Shown: positions 9,729 through 21,885 of the stretch, one piece after another
How positions within the stretch are numbered: position 1 is the stretch's first letter
Layout of the letters: every line of letters begins with the position of its first letter
Assembly: GCF_016807805.1 (NCBI RefSeq)
Contig: NZ_CP063362.1
Location: forward strand, 4,072,501 to 4,136,500
DNA: 64,000 nt
Origin: Xanthobacter dioxanivorans
Lineage (GTDB): Bacteria > Pseudomonadota > Alphaproteobacteria > Rhizobiales > Xanthobacteraceae
Reading direction: 5' to 3'
Position numbers and translations under genes: made by a program
Notes under the pieces: model-generated
Told to the model about the DNA's origin: nothing
What the model saw: the letters and a program-made list of their open reading frames with translations, nothing else
The model's database searches: none

Positions 9729-11045
9729 TCAAACGTATTCGTAGATGGTTTGGCCGGCAACGATGGTCCGCAGCACCCGGCCGTCGAGCCGTGCCTCGTC
9801 GAACGGGGTGTTGCGGCAACGGGACTTCAGCTGCGCCGGATCGAGCACGTAGGGCAGGCCGGGATCGAACACGACCACGTCCGCCGGCGCGCCGGGGCGC
9901 AGCGTTCCCGCATCGAGGCCGAGGATCTGCGCCGGCCGGGTGGAGAGGGCGGCGAGCAGGTTCACGAGGTCCACCTGGTCGGAATGGACGAGCCGGAGCG
10001 CCGCGGACAGCAGGGTTTCGAGCCCGATGGCGCCGGGCTCGGCCTCGGAGAAGGGCAGGCGCTTGCCCTCCACGTCCTGCGGCAGATGGTCGGAGACCAC
10101 CACGTCGATGACGCCGGAGGCCACCGCCCGGATCAGGGCCTGACGGTCCTCCTCCGCCCGCAGCGGCGGGGCGAGCCGGAAATAGGTGCGGTAGGCACCG
10201 ATATCGAGCTCGTTGAAGGACAGGTGGTTGATGGTGGCGGAGGCCGTTACCGGCAGGCCCGCCGCCTTGGCCCGCGCCAGTACCTCCAGCGATTCGGAGC
10301 AAGTCAGCGCCGCCGCGTGGTAGCGTCCGCGCGCGCTCGCCACGAGCCGAACGTCGCGTTCCAGAACGATGGTCTCGGCGGCCTTGGGATTGCCGGAAAG
10401 GCCGAGGCGCGCGGCGAAGGCGCCCTCGTTCATGGCCCCCTGCGACATGGTCGCGTCCTCGGTGTGGTGCACCAGGAGGGCGTCGAAATCGCGGGCATAG
10501 GTCAGCGCCCGGCGCAGCACCTGCGCGCTCGCGACGGAGCGGTAGCCATCGGTGAAGGCGACGGCGCCGGCGGCCTGCAACAGGCCGATCTCGGTCATCT
10601 CCTCGCCCTTCAGGCCCTTGGTGATGGCCGCCATGGGGTGCACGCGCACCACCGCCGTGTCCCGCGCGCGGCGCAGGATGAAGTCGACGATGGCCGGGTC
10701 GTCCACCACCGGGTCGGTGGTCGGCTGACAGATGATGGTGGTGACGCCGCCCGCCGCCGCCGCATGGCTGGCGGAAGCCAGCGTCTCACGGTGCTCGGCG
10801 CCGGGCTCGCCGACGAAGGCGCGCATGTCGACGAGGCCGGGCGCCACCACGGCGCCCTTGCAGTCCACCACCTCTGCGCCCTCGGGAACGCCGGCGGCGG
10901 CGATGCCGAAGCCGGCATCCTTGATCACGCCGTCGGCGAGGTAGACGTCGCCGTGGAAGTCTGAGCCGCGGGACGGGTCGATCACCCGCGCATTGGCCAA
11001 AAGCAACGGGCGCGGGTTCTGGTGGGGAAGGCGGCCGTCACGCAT
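9729..11045 (-). CDS. pyrC: dihydroorotase homologue lacking the metal-site histidines (PyrC/PyrX type)
   Basis: 438-residue amidohydrolase of the class I dihydroorotase family, encoded in an 8-bp overlap (ATGCGTGA) with the end of pyrB. The family's DxHxH metal motif is missing: after APGLVD the chain reads MRAFVGEPG, so Arg75 and Phe77 stand where the histidines should be. The usual TDHAPH site is SDHLPQ. In Pseudomonas such a non-catalytic homologue (PyrC', PyrX) is a structural partner needed for active aspartate transcarbamoylase, while a separate gene supplies dihydroorotase. I infer the same role here: a scaffold for PyrB rather than the ring-closing enzyme. A catalytic pyrC would then lie outside this window. 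Automatic annotation will call it dihydroorotase. Confidence 0.85.
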   Translation of the reverse strand: MRDGRLPHQNPRPLLLANARVIDPSRGSDFHGDVYLADGVIKDAGFGIAAAGVPEGAEVVDCKGAVVAPGLVDMRAFVGEPGAEHRETLASASHAAAAGGVTTIICQPTTDPVVDDPAIVDFILRRARDTAVVRVHPMAAITKGLKGEEMTEIGLLQAAGAVAFTDGYRSVASAQVLRRALTYARDFDALLVHHTEDATMSQGAMNEGAFAARLGLSGNPKAAETIVLERDVRLVASARGRYHAAALTCSESLEVLARAKAAGLPVTASATINHLSFNELDIGAYRTYFRLAPPLRAEEDRQALIRAVASGVIDVVVSDHLPQDVEGKRLPFSEAEPGAIGLETLLSAALRLVHSDQVDLVNLLAALSTRPAQILGLDAGTLRPGAPADVVVFDPGLPYVLDPAQLKSRCRNTPFDEARLDGRVLRTIVAGQTIYEYV

Positions 11046-11985
11046 TGGGAAGCTTCCGGGCGAGGGTATCGAGCACGGCCATGCGCACCGCGACGCCCAT
11101 CTCCACCTGCTCGCGGATCAGGGATTGCGCGCCGTCCGCCACGCTCGAATCGATCTCCACGCCGCGATTCATCGGGCCGGGATGCATCACCAGCGCGTCG
11201 GGGGCGGCAAGTCGCAGCTTGGCCTCGTCGAGGCCGAAATAGTGGAAGTACTCCTTCACCGAGGGAATGAAGGAGCCGGCCATCCGCTCGCGCTGCAGGC
11301 GCAGCATCATCACGATGTCGGCCCCCTCGAGCCCCGCCTCCATGGTGCGGAACACCTCGACGCCGAGGCTTTCGACGCCGGCGGGCAGGAGGGTGGAGGG
11401 GGCAACCACCCGCACCTTCGCGCCCAGGGCGTTGAGCAGCAGGATGTTGGAGCGGGCGACGCGCGAATGCAGCACGTCGCCGCAGATGGCCACCGTGAGG
11501 CCCTGGATGCGCCCCTTGTTGCGGCGGATGGTGAGGGCGTCCAGCAAAGCCTGGGTGGGATGCTCGTGGGCGCCGTCGCCGGCGTTCACCACGCAGCAGT
11601 CGACCTTGCGCGCCAGCAGCGCCACCGCGCCGGAGGCGTGGTGGCGCACCACCAGGATGTCCGGGTGCATGGCGTTGAGCGTGATGGCGGTGTCGATCAG
11701 CGTTTCCCCCTTCTTCACCGAGGAGGAGGCGACGGACATGTTCATCACGTCCGCCCCGAGGCGCTTTCCGGCGATCTCGAAGGAGGACTGGGTGCGGGTG
11801 GAGGCCTCGAAGAACAGGTTGATCTGGGTGCGTCCGCGCAGGGTGGTGCGCTTCTTCTCGATCTGCCGGTTGAGTTCGACGAACTCCTCGGCGAGGTCGA
11901 GCAGCCCCAGGATTTCACCGGCGGAGAGGCCTTCGATGCCGAGGAGGTCTCGGCCGGAGAGGGTGAAGGCGGGTGCAGCATGCAT
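11038..11985 (-). CDS. pyrB: aspartate carbamoyltransferase catalytic subunit
   Basis: Condenses carbamoyl phosphate with aspartate in pyrimidine synthesis. Starting from ATG 11985 it has 315 residues; an ATG further upstream adds a low-complexity leader without family similarity. The carbamoyl-phosphate motif [13 protein letters not shown] and the C-terminal [12 protein letters not shown] are intact. No regulatory pyrI is present, consistent with class A ATCases built of PyrB plus a dihydroorotase-like partner. The partner gene overlaps its stop codon by 8 bp, which suggests coupled translation and fixed stoichiometry. Confidence 0.95.
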   Translation of the reverse strand: MHAAPAFTLSGRDLLGIEGLSAGEILGLLDLAEEFVELNRQIEKKRTTLRGRTQINLFFEASTRTQSSFEIAGKRLGADVMNMSVASSSVKKGETLIDTAITLNAMHPDILVVRHHASGAVALLARKVDCCVVNAGDGAHEHPTQALLDALTIRRNKGRIQGLTVAICGDVLHSRVARSNILLLNALGAKVRVVAPSTLLPAGVESLGVEVFRTMEAGLEGADIVMMLRLQRERMAGSFIPSVKEYFHYFGLDEAKLRLAAPDALVMHPGPMNRGVEIDSSVADGAQSLIREQVEMGVAVRMAVLDTLARKLPNA

Positions 11986-12256
11986 GGCAGGCGGCAGGCA
12001 TAGCGGCAGGCGGGGCGAGGGGCAAGGGAAGCTGCTTTCCCGTGCCCGGCTTTGTGCGGGCATCGCCCCGCCGCCCCCGCCGCGCCGGCGTTCAGAAGTC
12101 GTTCATCATTCGTGAACATTCTTCCCCGGAACCGCCGGCCCTGCGCCACACTTTGGCACTCAGTCTCTACGAAGCTCATGCCGGACCGGAAGCCAATTGC
12201 CGTCCGGTCACCGTCTTCAAGGGCCCTGGGCCCGCGACGTTTTGGGAGTTGCTGAA

Positions 12257-12685
12257 ATGACTTCTCTCCTCCGGGCGAAGCCCCTGCGGGCGCAGGTTCT
12301 GGCGCTGACGCTGGCGGCTGCCGCCGCATCGGGCGTGGCGGCGCCGGCTTCGGCCGCGGCCATCGGATCGGGCGCCACCGCGCTTGCCCCGGCGCACGCC
12401 GCCGCGCCCACCGAGGTGGGCTACTGGTATCGCGGCCGCTGGTACGGCGGTGGCTGCTGGAATTGCGGGCGCAACAACGGCGCGGCCGTGGGCGCGGCGA
12501 TCGGGCTCGGCATCCTCGGCGCCGCCGCCATTGCCGGCGCCGCCGGCAGCGCGCCGCCACCGCCGCCCGTTGTCTATTACGAGCCGGAACCCCCGCCGGT
12601 GGTCTATGTGCAGCCCGCGCCGCGCCCCCGCAGCTGCTGGGTGCAGACCGGGCCCTACGGCGGAGGCTACTGGTCGCCCTGCTGA
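12257..12685 (+). CDS. small exported Gly/Pro-rich protein, unknown function
   Basis: 142 residues from ATG 12257, which follows GGGAGTTG. The N-terminus is a Sec signal (LRAQVLALTLAAAAASGVAA, cut near ASA). The mature chain has a tyrosine/tryptophan/glycine cluster (YWYRGRWYGGG) with a CWNCG pair. A glycine zipper-like hydrophobic segment (GAAIGLGILGAAAIAGAAG) follows, then a proline-rich tail with three further cysteines near the end. Such compositions are common among exported hypotheticals of Rhizobiales, and no function is known. It is divergent from pyrB and is followed by a strong terminator. Confidence 0.7.
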   Translation: MTSLLRAKPLRAQVLALTLAAAAASGVAAPASAAAIGSGATALAPAHAAAPTEVGYWYRGRWYGGGCWNCGRNNGAAVGAAIGLGILGAAAIAGAAGSAPPPPPVVYYEPEPPPVVYVQPAPRPRSCWVQTGPYGGGYWSPC

Positions 12686-12711
12686 GGCGGCCGGCGAGCG
12701 CGGATACGAAC

Positions 12712-12735
12712 GGGCGGCCTTCGGGCCGCCCTTTT
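12712..12735 (+). terminator. rho-independent terminator
   Basis: Perfect 8-bp stem GGGCGGCC/GGCCGCCC with a TTCG tetraloop followed by TTTT. It lies 27 bp after the stop of the small exported protein gene. Confidence 0.85.
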
Positions 12736-12776
12736 CGTTGGCCCTTCCGTCCAGCCGGACCTTTGGCGATCGCCTC

Positions 12777-13715
12777 CTACCCGGCCAGCATTTTGGCGAC
12801 CGCCACCACGACCGGCAGGGTGATGGCCGCCGCGATGATCTGGAGCGTGAGGATCTCCGCCAGCAGCGGCGCATCCCCGCCCATCTGCCGGGCAAGGACA
12901 TAGCCGTTGGGTGCCGAGGGCACCGCCGCCGTGATCGCCACCACCACCAGCTCGGTGCCGGTGAGGCCGAGGAGCAGCGACAGGACCAGGGCGATGGCCG
13001 GCTTCACCAGCAGCTTCAGCGCCAGGCTGGCGAACACGATGGGACGAGGCTTGGTCAGCCGGTCCAACACCAGCCCGCCACCCACCACCAGCAGCCCGAG
13101 GGCGAGGGAGGCGCGGCCGAGGATGTCGCCGAACTCGACGATCACGGCGGGCACCGGAAAATGAGTGGCGTTGAGCGCCGCGCCCAGGGCGCAGGACCAG
13201 ATGTAGGGGTTGCGGCCCAACTGGCCGATCACATAGCCGAATGTCGGCGGATGGCGGCCCGCGAAGCTCGCCAGCACCAGCACGGCGATGATGTTCACCA
13301 CCGGGATCATGGCCACCAGCGCAAGCGCGGCGATGGTGATGCCCTCGGCGTGGAACAGGCCGCCCGCCACCGCCAGAACGATATAGGTGTTCCACCGCAC
13401 CGCGCCCTGGAACAGGGAGGTGAAGCCCGGCCCGTCCGCCGCCAGCGCCGCGATCAGCGGGCGGTGGACGAGGAGGATGAGGCCGGAAAGGATCACCACG
13501 CTGCCGATGAGGGCTCCGCCCACGGCAAGCACGTTCACCTGGCTGAGGTCCGCCTTCACCGCCGAGACGATGAGCAGGGACGGGAACAGCACGAAATAGG
13601 TGAGCTTCTCCAGCGCCGCCCAGTGCGCGGGATCCGTAAGCAGGATCCGCCGCAGCGTGGCGCCGAGGGCGATGATGAGGAAGACCGGCGCAAGCGCGGT
13701 GAAGATCACGGACAT
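12777..13715 (-). CDS. AEC (auxin efflux carrier) family transporter
   Basis: Integral membrane transporter of 312 residues with about ten predicted helices, starting at ATG 13715 (MSVIFTALAPVFLIIALG). The two-fold arrangement of helices and the central hydrophilic loop fit the AEC/Mem_trans family, whose bacterial members move malate, malonate and other small anions. The substrate cannot be told. It stands alone: the neighbour upstream (ruvX) is separated by 182 bp including a hairpin. An in-frame extension to 13799 is possible but lacks a good ribosome site. Confidence 0.85.
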   Translation of the reverse strand: MSVIFTALAPVFLIIALGATLRRILLTDPAHWAALEKLTYFVLFPSLLIVSAVKADLSQVNVLAVGGALIGSVVILSGLILLVHRPLIAALAADGPGFTSLFQGAVRWNTYIVLAVAGGLFHAEGITIAALALVAMIPVVNIIAVLVLASFAGRHPPTFGYVIGQLGRNPYIWSCALGAALNATHFPVPAVIVEFGDILGRASLALGLLVVGGGLVLDRLTKPRPIVFASLALKLLVKPAIALVLSLLLGLTGTELVVVAITAAVPSAPNGYVLARQMGGDAPLLAEILTLQIIAAAITLPVVVAVAKMLAG

Positions 13716-13829
13716 GGACGCACGCAGATACAACCCCCGCCGTTCGGCGGCAGGCAATTTATCCTCCCGGCCGGCGCTTTGCGTCGCACACGGCAACATC
13801 CCTTTAGAGCGCGTGGAATATTAAGGAAA

Positions 13830-13856
13830 GCCGGCGTCTCAATTTGGGATGCCGGC
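13830..13856 (-). terminator. terminator-like hairpin after ruvX
   Basis: Inverted repeat GCCGGC...GCCGGC with an inner TCTCA/TGGGA pairing and an ATT loop. On the minus strand it is followed by TTTCCTTAAT. It lies 42 bp beyond the ruvX stop. Confidence 0.5.
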
Positions 13857-13897
13857 GACGGGCCGGGAGAACAGGCCGGGCACGGGAGGGGACCGAA

Positions 13898-14416
13898 TCA
13901 GTCCTCCGCCTCGGTTCCGGCTGTGTTCGCGGCGCGGCCGGCGAGGAAGTCGAGCGCGCCTTCCAGGATGAAGAGGGCGGCGTGCTGGTCCACCACGGCG
14001 GCGCGGCGGGCGCGGCTCATGTCGGCGGCGATGAGGCCGCGCTCGACGGCGGCGGTGGAGAGCCGCTCGTCCCAGAAGGCGATGGGCCGGCCGGCGAGGC
14101 GGGCGAAATTGCGGGCAAAGGCCCGGCTCGCCTGGGCGCGGGGGCCTTCCGAGCCGTCCATGTTGAGGGGCAGGCCCAGCACGAAGCCCACGGCGCGCCG
14201 CTCGTCGGCGAGGGCGATGAGGCGCTCGGCATCGGCGGTGAACTTGCTGCGCTTGACCGTTTCCACGGTGGTGGCGATGCGGCGGTCGGGATCGCAGGTC
14301 GCTACCCCGATGGTCTTGGTGCCGAGATCGAGCCCGATGAGGGAGCCGCGGAGCGGAAGCCGCGCGGCGATCTCGGCGAGCGGGCCGATGGGGGCGGGGG
14401 AGGCGGCATCCGTCAT
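13898..14416 (-). CDS. ruvX: Holliday junction resolvase RuvX / YqgF (pre-16S rRNA nuclease)
   Basis: 172-residue RNase H-fold protein of the YqgF family. The first acidic motif is [14 protein letters not shown], the second strand carries [12 protein letters not shown], and the FWDERLST and [11 protein letters not shown] motifs complete the site. In E. coli the family member processes the 5' end of 16S rRNA; a Holliday junction role was proposed earlier. The N-terminal 25 residues are a low-complexity extension. It lies downstream of the frameshifted cinA-C gene on the same strand. Confidence 0.93.
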   Translation of the reverse strand: MTDAASPAPIGPLAEIAARLPLRGSLIGLDLGTKTIGVATCDPDRRIATTVETVKRSKFTADAERLIALADERRAVGFVLGLPLNMDGSEGPRAQASRAFARNFARLAGRPIAFWDERLSTAAVERGLIAADMSRARRAAVVDQHAALFILEGALDFLAGRAANTAGTEAED

Positions 14417-14473
14417 CGCCCATGGCTAGCACGCGGGGCGGGGCGGGCCATGGCGGGCCTCCCCGCGTGGGGC

Positions 14474-14964
14474 TCAGACTGCGGCGCGGGCGAGCAGGTC
14501 CAGGGCCTCCAGGACCGAGCGATGGCGGATCTCGTCGCGGCTGAGGCCGCCGAAGCGCCTTTCCCGGTGTTCCACGCTGCCGTCGCGCCGGGCGCAGGCG
14601 AAGTGCACCAAGCCCACCGGCTTCGCCACCGACCCGCCGCCGGGCCCGGCGACGCCGGTGATGGACACCGCCACATCCACCCCGGCGGCGGCGCGTGCCC
14701 CCCGGCCATGGCGCGGGCGGTCTCCTCGCTGACCGCGCCATGGGCGGCGAGCGTTGCCTCGGGTACGCCGAGCATGGCCATCTTGGCGGCGTTGGAATAG
14801 GTCACGAAGCCCCGGTCCACCACGTCGGAAGAGCCGGGCACGGCGGTGAGAGCGCCGGCGACGAGGCCGCCGGTGCAGGATTCCGCCGTTGCCAGCGTCC
14901 AGCCGCGGGCGCGGAAGGCGTCGAGCACGCCGACGGCGCGTGCGTAGGTCTCCGCGTCGATCAC
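14474..14964 (-). pseudogene. CinA C-terminal domain protein (NMN amidohydrolase type), frameshifted
   Basis: The PncC/CinA-C domain deamidates nicotinamide mononucleotide. Translation starts at GTG 14964, overlapping the ispDF stop as GTGA after GGGAGGAGG. It reads well through [11 protein letters not shown] and the [15 protein letters not shown] segment. It then leaves frame at a run of six G (plus-strand C, 14698-14703) and resumes in another frame as [16 protein letters not shown] to a normal end at 14474. One extra G would give a seamless 163-residue protein ([16 protein letters not shown]), the usual length. So it is either a recent one-base deletion, a consensus error in a homopolymer, or, least likely, slippage-dependent expression. 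Confidence 0.85.
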
Positions 14965-16172
14965 GCGTCCTCCTCCCATGGCAGGCGGATGGTGGCGCTG
15001 GCCATCGCCGCGATGCCCTCGCGCCGGCCGGTGAAGCCGAGCTTCTCGGTGGTGGTCGCCTTCACCGAGATGCGCGAGGCCGGCACGCCGGTGATTCGCG
15101 CGATCTCGGCGCGGATGGCCTCGCGGTGCGGCCCCACCTTCGGCGCCTCGCAGATGAGGGTCAGGTCCAGATGGGCGATCCGCCCGCCCCGTGCCGCCAC
15201 CTTCTCCACCGCATGGGCAAGGAAGCGGTCGGACGAGGCCCCCTTCCATTGCGGGTCGGAGGGCGGGAAATGGGCGCCGATGTCCCCGTCGCACAGGGCG
15301 CCGAGCAGCGCATCGGTGAGAGCGTGCAGCCCCACGTCCGCATCGGAATGGCCGACGAGGCCGAACGCGTGCGGCACGGCGACGCCGCCCAGCATCACGT
15401 GGTCCCCGGCGCCGAAGGCATGCACGTCGAAACCGGTGCCGGTGCGCACGTCGGCGAGGTCCTGGAAGGGGGCACGGGCGGCACGCTCCATGTCCTCGGG
15501 TGTGGTCAGCTTCACGTTGGTCGTCTCGCCCTCGAAGGTGGCCACGGGGTGGCCCGCCCATTCCATCACCGCCGCATCGTCCGTCAGCGCCTCGACCCCG
15601 GCGGCCGCCGCTGCAACATGGGCGGCCATGAGGGGGGCGAAACGGAAGGCCTGCGGGGTCTGGACCGTGCGCAGGATGCTGCGGTCGAGGGTGCCTGTCA
15701 CCTGCCCGGCGGCATCCAGGCTCTTCACCGTGTCGGTGACCGGCAGCACCGGAATGGCCGCCGGCGCAATGCGCACAGCGGCGACCGCCCGGGCCACGAG
15801 CGCGGGCGAGGCATGCGGACGGGCTGCGTCGTGGACGAGCACGGCATCAGGCGCGCCATGCGCCGTCAGCGCCGCAAGGCCCGCCCTGACGGACGCCTGG
15901 CGGGTGGCGCCTCCGAACACGGGTGCCAGTATCTTGGGCAGACCGCGCGCAGTCTCCGCAAATAGGCCGGAATCGGCGCTATGGATGACCGGAAGCACAG
16001 CCGTCACGTCGGGGTGCGACGCAAAAAGCTGCAAAGTGCGGCGCAGCACCGGCTCACCTGCGAGCAGCTGATATTGTTTGGGCAATGCGCCCCCGGCGCG
16101 GGTGCCGCGACCGGCCGCGACGACGATCGCGACGCAATTTTGCGGGGCCTCGCCGGTCATGGGCGGCCCCAT
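14961..16172 (-). CDS. ispDF: bifunctional IspD/IspF of isoprenoid synthesis
   Basis: 403-residue fusion of 2-C-methyl-D-erythritol 4-phosphate cytidylyltransferase and MECDP synthase, two steps of the non-mevalonate pathway. The IspD half (about 1-240) has [17 protein letters not shown] and [12 protein letters not shown]. The IspF half begins near [13 protein letters not shown] and carries the zinc-site DVH and the [19 protein letters not shown] loop, then [17 protein letters not shown]. The fusion is typical of alphaproteobacteria. It is divergent from dusB across about 140 bp, and cinA-C is coupled to its 3' end. Confidence 0.95.
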   Translation of the reverse strand: MGPPMTGEAPQNCVAIVVAAGRGTRAGGALPKQYQLLAGEPVLRRTLQLFASHPDVTAVLPVIHSADSGLFAETARGLPKILAPVFGGATRQASVRAGLAALTAHGAPDAVLVHDAARPHASPALVARAVAAVRIAPAAIPVLPVTDTVKSLDAAGQVTGTLDRSILRTVQTPQAFRFAPLMAAHVAAAAAGVEALTDDAAVMEWAGHPVATFEGETTNVKLTTPEDMERAARAPFQDLADVRTGTGFDVHAFGAGDHVMLGGVAVPHAFGLVGHSDADVGLHALTDALLGALCDGDIGAHFPPSDPQWKGASSDRFLAHAVEKVAARGGRIAHLDLTLICEAPKVGPHREAIRAEIARITGVPASRISVKATTTEKLGFTGRREGIAAMASATIRLPWEEDA

Positions 16173-16311
16173 GCACAGGCTTCAGTTGCGTGTGGGCGTC
16201 GGAAGGCGGCGGGTGACGTCTTCGTGTTGCGCCGCACTTCCACGCAGACTGCCCTTGCGTGGCTCGTGCAATTGTCTAAGATGTAGGCAGAACACGGCTG
16301 GCCTAATTTCT

Positions 16312-17345
<1,034 letters not shown>

Positions 17346-17349
<4 letters not shown>

Positions 17350-18503
17350 AGGCCGAAGCCAGAAAGCAAGATACGGGAAAGATGGATCACAAGCGCAAGA
17401 GTGAGCCGGAGCACGGCATGACGCGCGCCATCCTGGACGCCGTTCCCCATCCCGTCTTCACCATCGCCGGCAACGGCCATGTGGCGGAGGCGAACGTGGC
17501 CGCGGAAGCCTTCTTCGAGGTGAGCGCGCCGCTGCTGCGGCGCCGCCCGCTGAGCGATTTCGTGCCGTTCGGCACGCCGTTGCTGGGCCTCATCGAGCAG
17601 GTGCGGGCGCGAGGGGCGCCGGTGAACGAATATCGGGTCGATCTCGGCACGCCGCGCAACGGCGGGGAGCGCGTCGTGGACATCCACGTGGCGCCGGTGT
17701 CGGAGCATCCCGACCAGGTGGTGGTGATGCTTCAGGAGCGCACCATCGCCGACAAGATGGACCGCCAGCTGACCCATCGCGGCGCCGCCCGCTCGGTGAG
17801 CGCGCTGGCCTCCATGCTGGCGCACGAGATCAAGAACCCGCTCTCCGGCATCCGCGGCGCGGCCCAGCTGCTCGAACAGTCCGCCGACGACGAGGACCGC
17901 GCCCTCACCCGCCTCATCTGCGAGGAGGCCGACCGCATCGTGAAGCTCGTCGACCGCATGGAAGTGTTCTCCGACGAGCGGCCGGTGGAGCGTGAGCCGG
18001 TGAACATCCACGCGGTGCTGGAGCACGTGCGCACGCTCGCCTCCTCGGGCTTTGCCCGGCACATCCGCTTCGTCGAGGAGTACGACCCCTCGCTGCCGCC
18101 AGTGCTCGCCAACCGCGACCAGCTGATCCAGGTGTTCCTGAACCTGGTGAAGAACGCCGCCGAGGCCATCGAAAGCGACCAGGACGGGGAAATCCAGCTC
18201 ACCACGGCGTTTCGCCCGGGCGTGCGCCTGACGGTGCCGGGTGCCTCCACGCGGGTGAGCCTGCCGCTCGAATTCTGCGTGCGCGACAACGGCAAGGGGG
18301 TGCCGGACGATCTTCTGCCCCACCTGTTCGACCCGTTCGTGACCACCAAGCCCACCGGAAGTGGCCTCGGTCTTGCTTTGGTGGCGAAGATCATCGGCGA
18401 CCACGGCGGTATCGTCGAATGCGACAGCCAGCCCCGCCGTACAACCTTCCGCGTGCTCCTGCCCATGTATCGCGGCAAGAGCGCCCCCCAAGAGGATAAC
18501 TGA
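17346..18503 (+). CDS. ntrB: nitrogen regulation sensor histidine kinase NtrB (GlnL)
   Basis: 385-residue cytosolic kinase/phosphatase that sets NtrC phosphorylation according to PII signalling. It has a PAS domain (about 28-130, [17 protein letters not shown]), the H-box [20 protein letters not shown] with the phospho-histidine, then N-box [29 protein letters not shown] and [12 protein letters not shown]. No membrane helix is seen, as expected for NtrB and unlike NtrY. The start ATG 17346 overlaps the dusB stop; a start 15 bp upstream is less likely. The PII gene is not in the window. Confidence 0.95.
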
Positions 18504-18510
18504 GGTGTCG

Positions 18511-19953
<1,443 letters not shown>

Positions 19954-20016
19954 ACGGGACGTCGCGAAGAGCTGAGGGGAGCCCCGCACCGAGGCACCGC
20001 GGGACGAGGGCAGGAC

Positions 20017-20051
20017 AACGGGGTGGGCCGAAGCTGTCGGCCTACCCCGTT
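20017..20051 (+). terminator. long hairpin between ntrC and coaD
   Basis: A 15-bp stem with one G-T pair (AACGGGGTGGGCCGA and TCGGCCTACCCCGTT, loop AGCTG). It lies 64 bp after the ntrC stop. There is no T-run, so it may be a processing hairpin or a weak terminator. The 134-bp gap holds nothing else. Confidence 0.5.
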
Positions 20052-20087
20052 GCATCCGCGCGCCGGGACCGCTACGCCTTGCGCCCC

Positions 20088-20606
20088 ATGAGCGCGCCCG
20101 AACCCCACACTCCCCGCATCGCCATCTATGGCGGGTCGTTCGACCCCCTCACCAACGGCCACCTCGACGTGGTGCGTTCGGCCTGCCGGCTCGCCGACCG
20201 GCTGGTGCTGGCGGTGGGCATCCATCCCGGCAAGGCGCCGCTCTTCTCGCCCGAGGAGCGTCTGGAGATGCTGCGCGAGGTCTGTGCCCCCGTGGCCGCC
20301 GAGGAAAAGGCGACGCTGGAGGCCGTGACTTTCGACAACCTCATCATCACCACCGCCCAGCAGCTCGGCGCGACGCTGCTCATCCGCGGCCTGCGCGATG
20401 GCACCGACCTCGACTACGAGATGCAGATGGCGGGGATGAACGGGGTGCTGGCGCCCCAGATCCAGACCGTATTCCTGCCGGCCTCGCCGCGGGTGCGCCC
20501 CATCACCGCCACTCTGGTGCGGCAGATCGCGTCCATGGGCGGGGACGTTTCCGCCTTCGTGCCGGGCGCGGTGCTGGCGCGCCTTGGCACCAAGTTCCCG
20601 CGCTGA
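20088..20606 (+). CDS. coaD: pantetheine-phosphate adenylyltransferase
   Basis: Adds AMP to 4'-phosphopantetheine in coenzyme A synthesis; 172 residues from ATG 20088 (a TTG at 20079 adds three). The nucleotidyltransferase motif [15 protein letters not shown] holds the (T/N)GH signature. [20 protein letters not shown] and the C-terminal arginine-bearing [12 protein letters not shown] are conserved. The two cyclophilin genes follow on the same strand, a linkage common in Rhizobiales, where gyrA usually precedes coaD. Confidence 0.95.
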   Translation: MSAPEPHTPRIAIYGGSFDPLTNGHLDVVRSACRLADRLVLAVGIHPGKAPLFSPEERLEMLREVCAPVAAEEKATLEAVTFDNLIITTAQQLGATLLIRGLRDGTDLDYEMQMAGMNGVLAPQIQTVFLPASPRVRPITATLVRQIASMGGDVSAFVPGAVLARLGTKFPR

Positions 20607-20652
20607 GCCGCATGTCCTTCCGCCCCCGTGGGGCCGTTCGCTGGAGATTGTC

Positions 20653-21228
<576 letters not shown>

Positions 21229-21357
21229 GGCACCGGACAGGTTGAAGGTGCACCCTCGCCGGTCGGTCCGGCGGGGCGGAGGTTTCCCCAAGCCCCGGCG
21301 GTGCCGGGCGGACGCGGTGGCCGGGACGTCCGGCACCGCCTGGAAAGGATGAGGACC

Positions 21358-21819
21358 ATGAGTGAAGAGGTACTGATTCTGGAGACCACCAAGGGGCCGG
21401 TCACCATCGCGTTCCGCCCCGATCTGGCTCCCGGCCACGTGGCCCGCATCAAGGAGCTGGTCGCCGAGGGCTTCTACAACAACGTGCCGTTCCACCGGGT
21501 CATCGAGGGCTTCATGGCCCAGACCGGCGACGGCCAGTTCGGCAACGGCACCGGCGGTTCCGGCAAGAAGCTGAAGGCCGAGTTCAACCGCCAGCCCCAC
21601 GTGCGCGGCACCGTCTCCATGGCGCGCGCGCAGAACCCCGATTCCGGTGACAGCCAGTTCTTCATCTGCTTCTCCGACGCCCGCTTCCTCGACGGCCAGT
21701 ACACCGTGTGGGGCGAAGTCGTTTCCGGCATGGAGAATGTCGACCAGATCAAGCGCGGCGAGCCGGTGCGGGATCCCGACATGATCGTCACCGCCAAGCT
21801 GGCGCCCAAGGCGGCGTGA
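21358..21819 (+). CDS. cytoplasmic peptidyl-prolyl cis-trans isomerase (cyclophilin)
   Basis: 153-residue single-domain cyclophilin without a signal peptide. It has FHRVIEGFMAQTGDG, GTGGSGKKLKAEF, SGDSQFFICFSDARFLDGQY and WGEVVSGMENVD, so the active-site residues are kept. The start at 21358 follows AAAGGATGAGG. It lies 129 bp after its exported paralogue. A strong bidirectional terminator follows. In relatives queA and tgt often come next; here the next gene is Anbu on the other strand. Confidence 0.95.
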   Translation: MSEEVLILETTKGPVTIAFRPDLAPGHVARIKELVAEGFYNNVPFHRVIEGFMAQTGDGQFGNGTGGSGKKLKAEFNRQPHVRGTVSMARAQNPDSGDSQFFICFSDARFLDGQYTVWGEVVSGMENVDQIKRGEPVRDPDMIVTAKLAPKAA

Positions 21820-21844
21820 GCGCGTGAGGTTCCGACACTGAAAG

Positions 21845-21867
21845 GGGCGCCTTCGGCGCCCTTTTTT
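21845..21867. terminator. bidirectional rho-independent terminator
   Basis: A 7-bp stem GGGCGCC/GGCGCCC with loop TTC and six T on the plus strand; on the minus strand the stem is followed by CTTTT. It ends both the cyclophilin operon and the converging Anbu gene. Confidence 0.88.
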
Positions 21868-21885
21868 GTGTCGGCCGCGTTTTCC

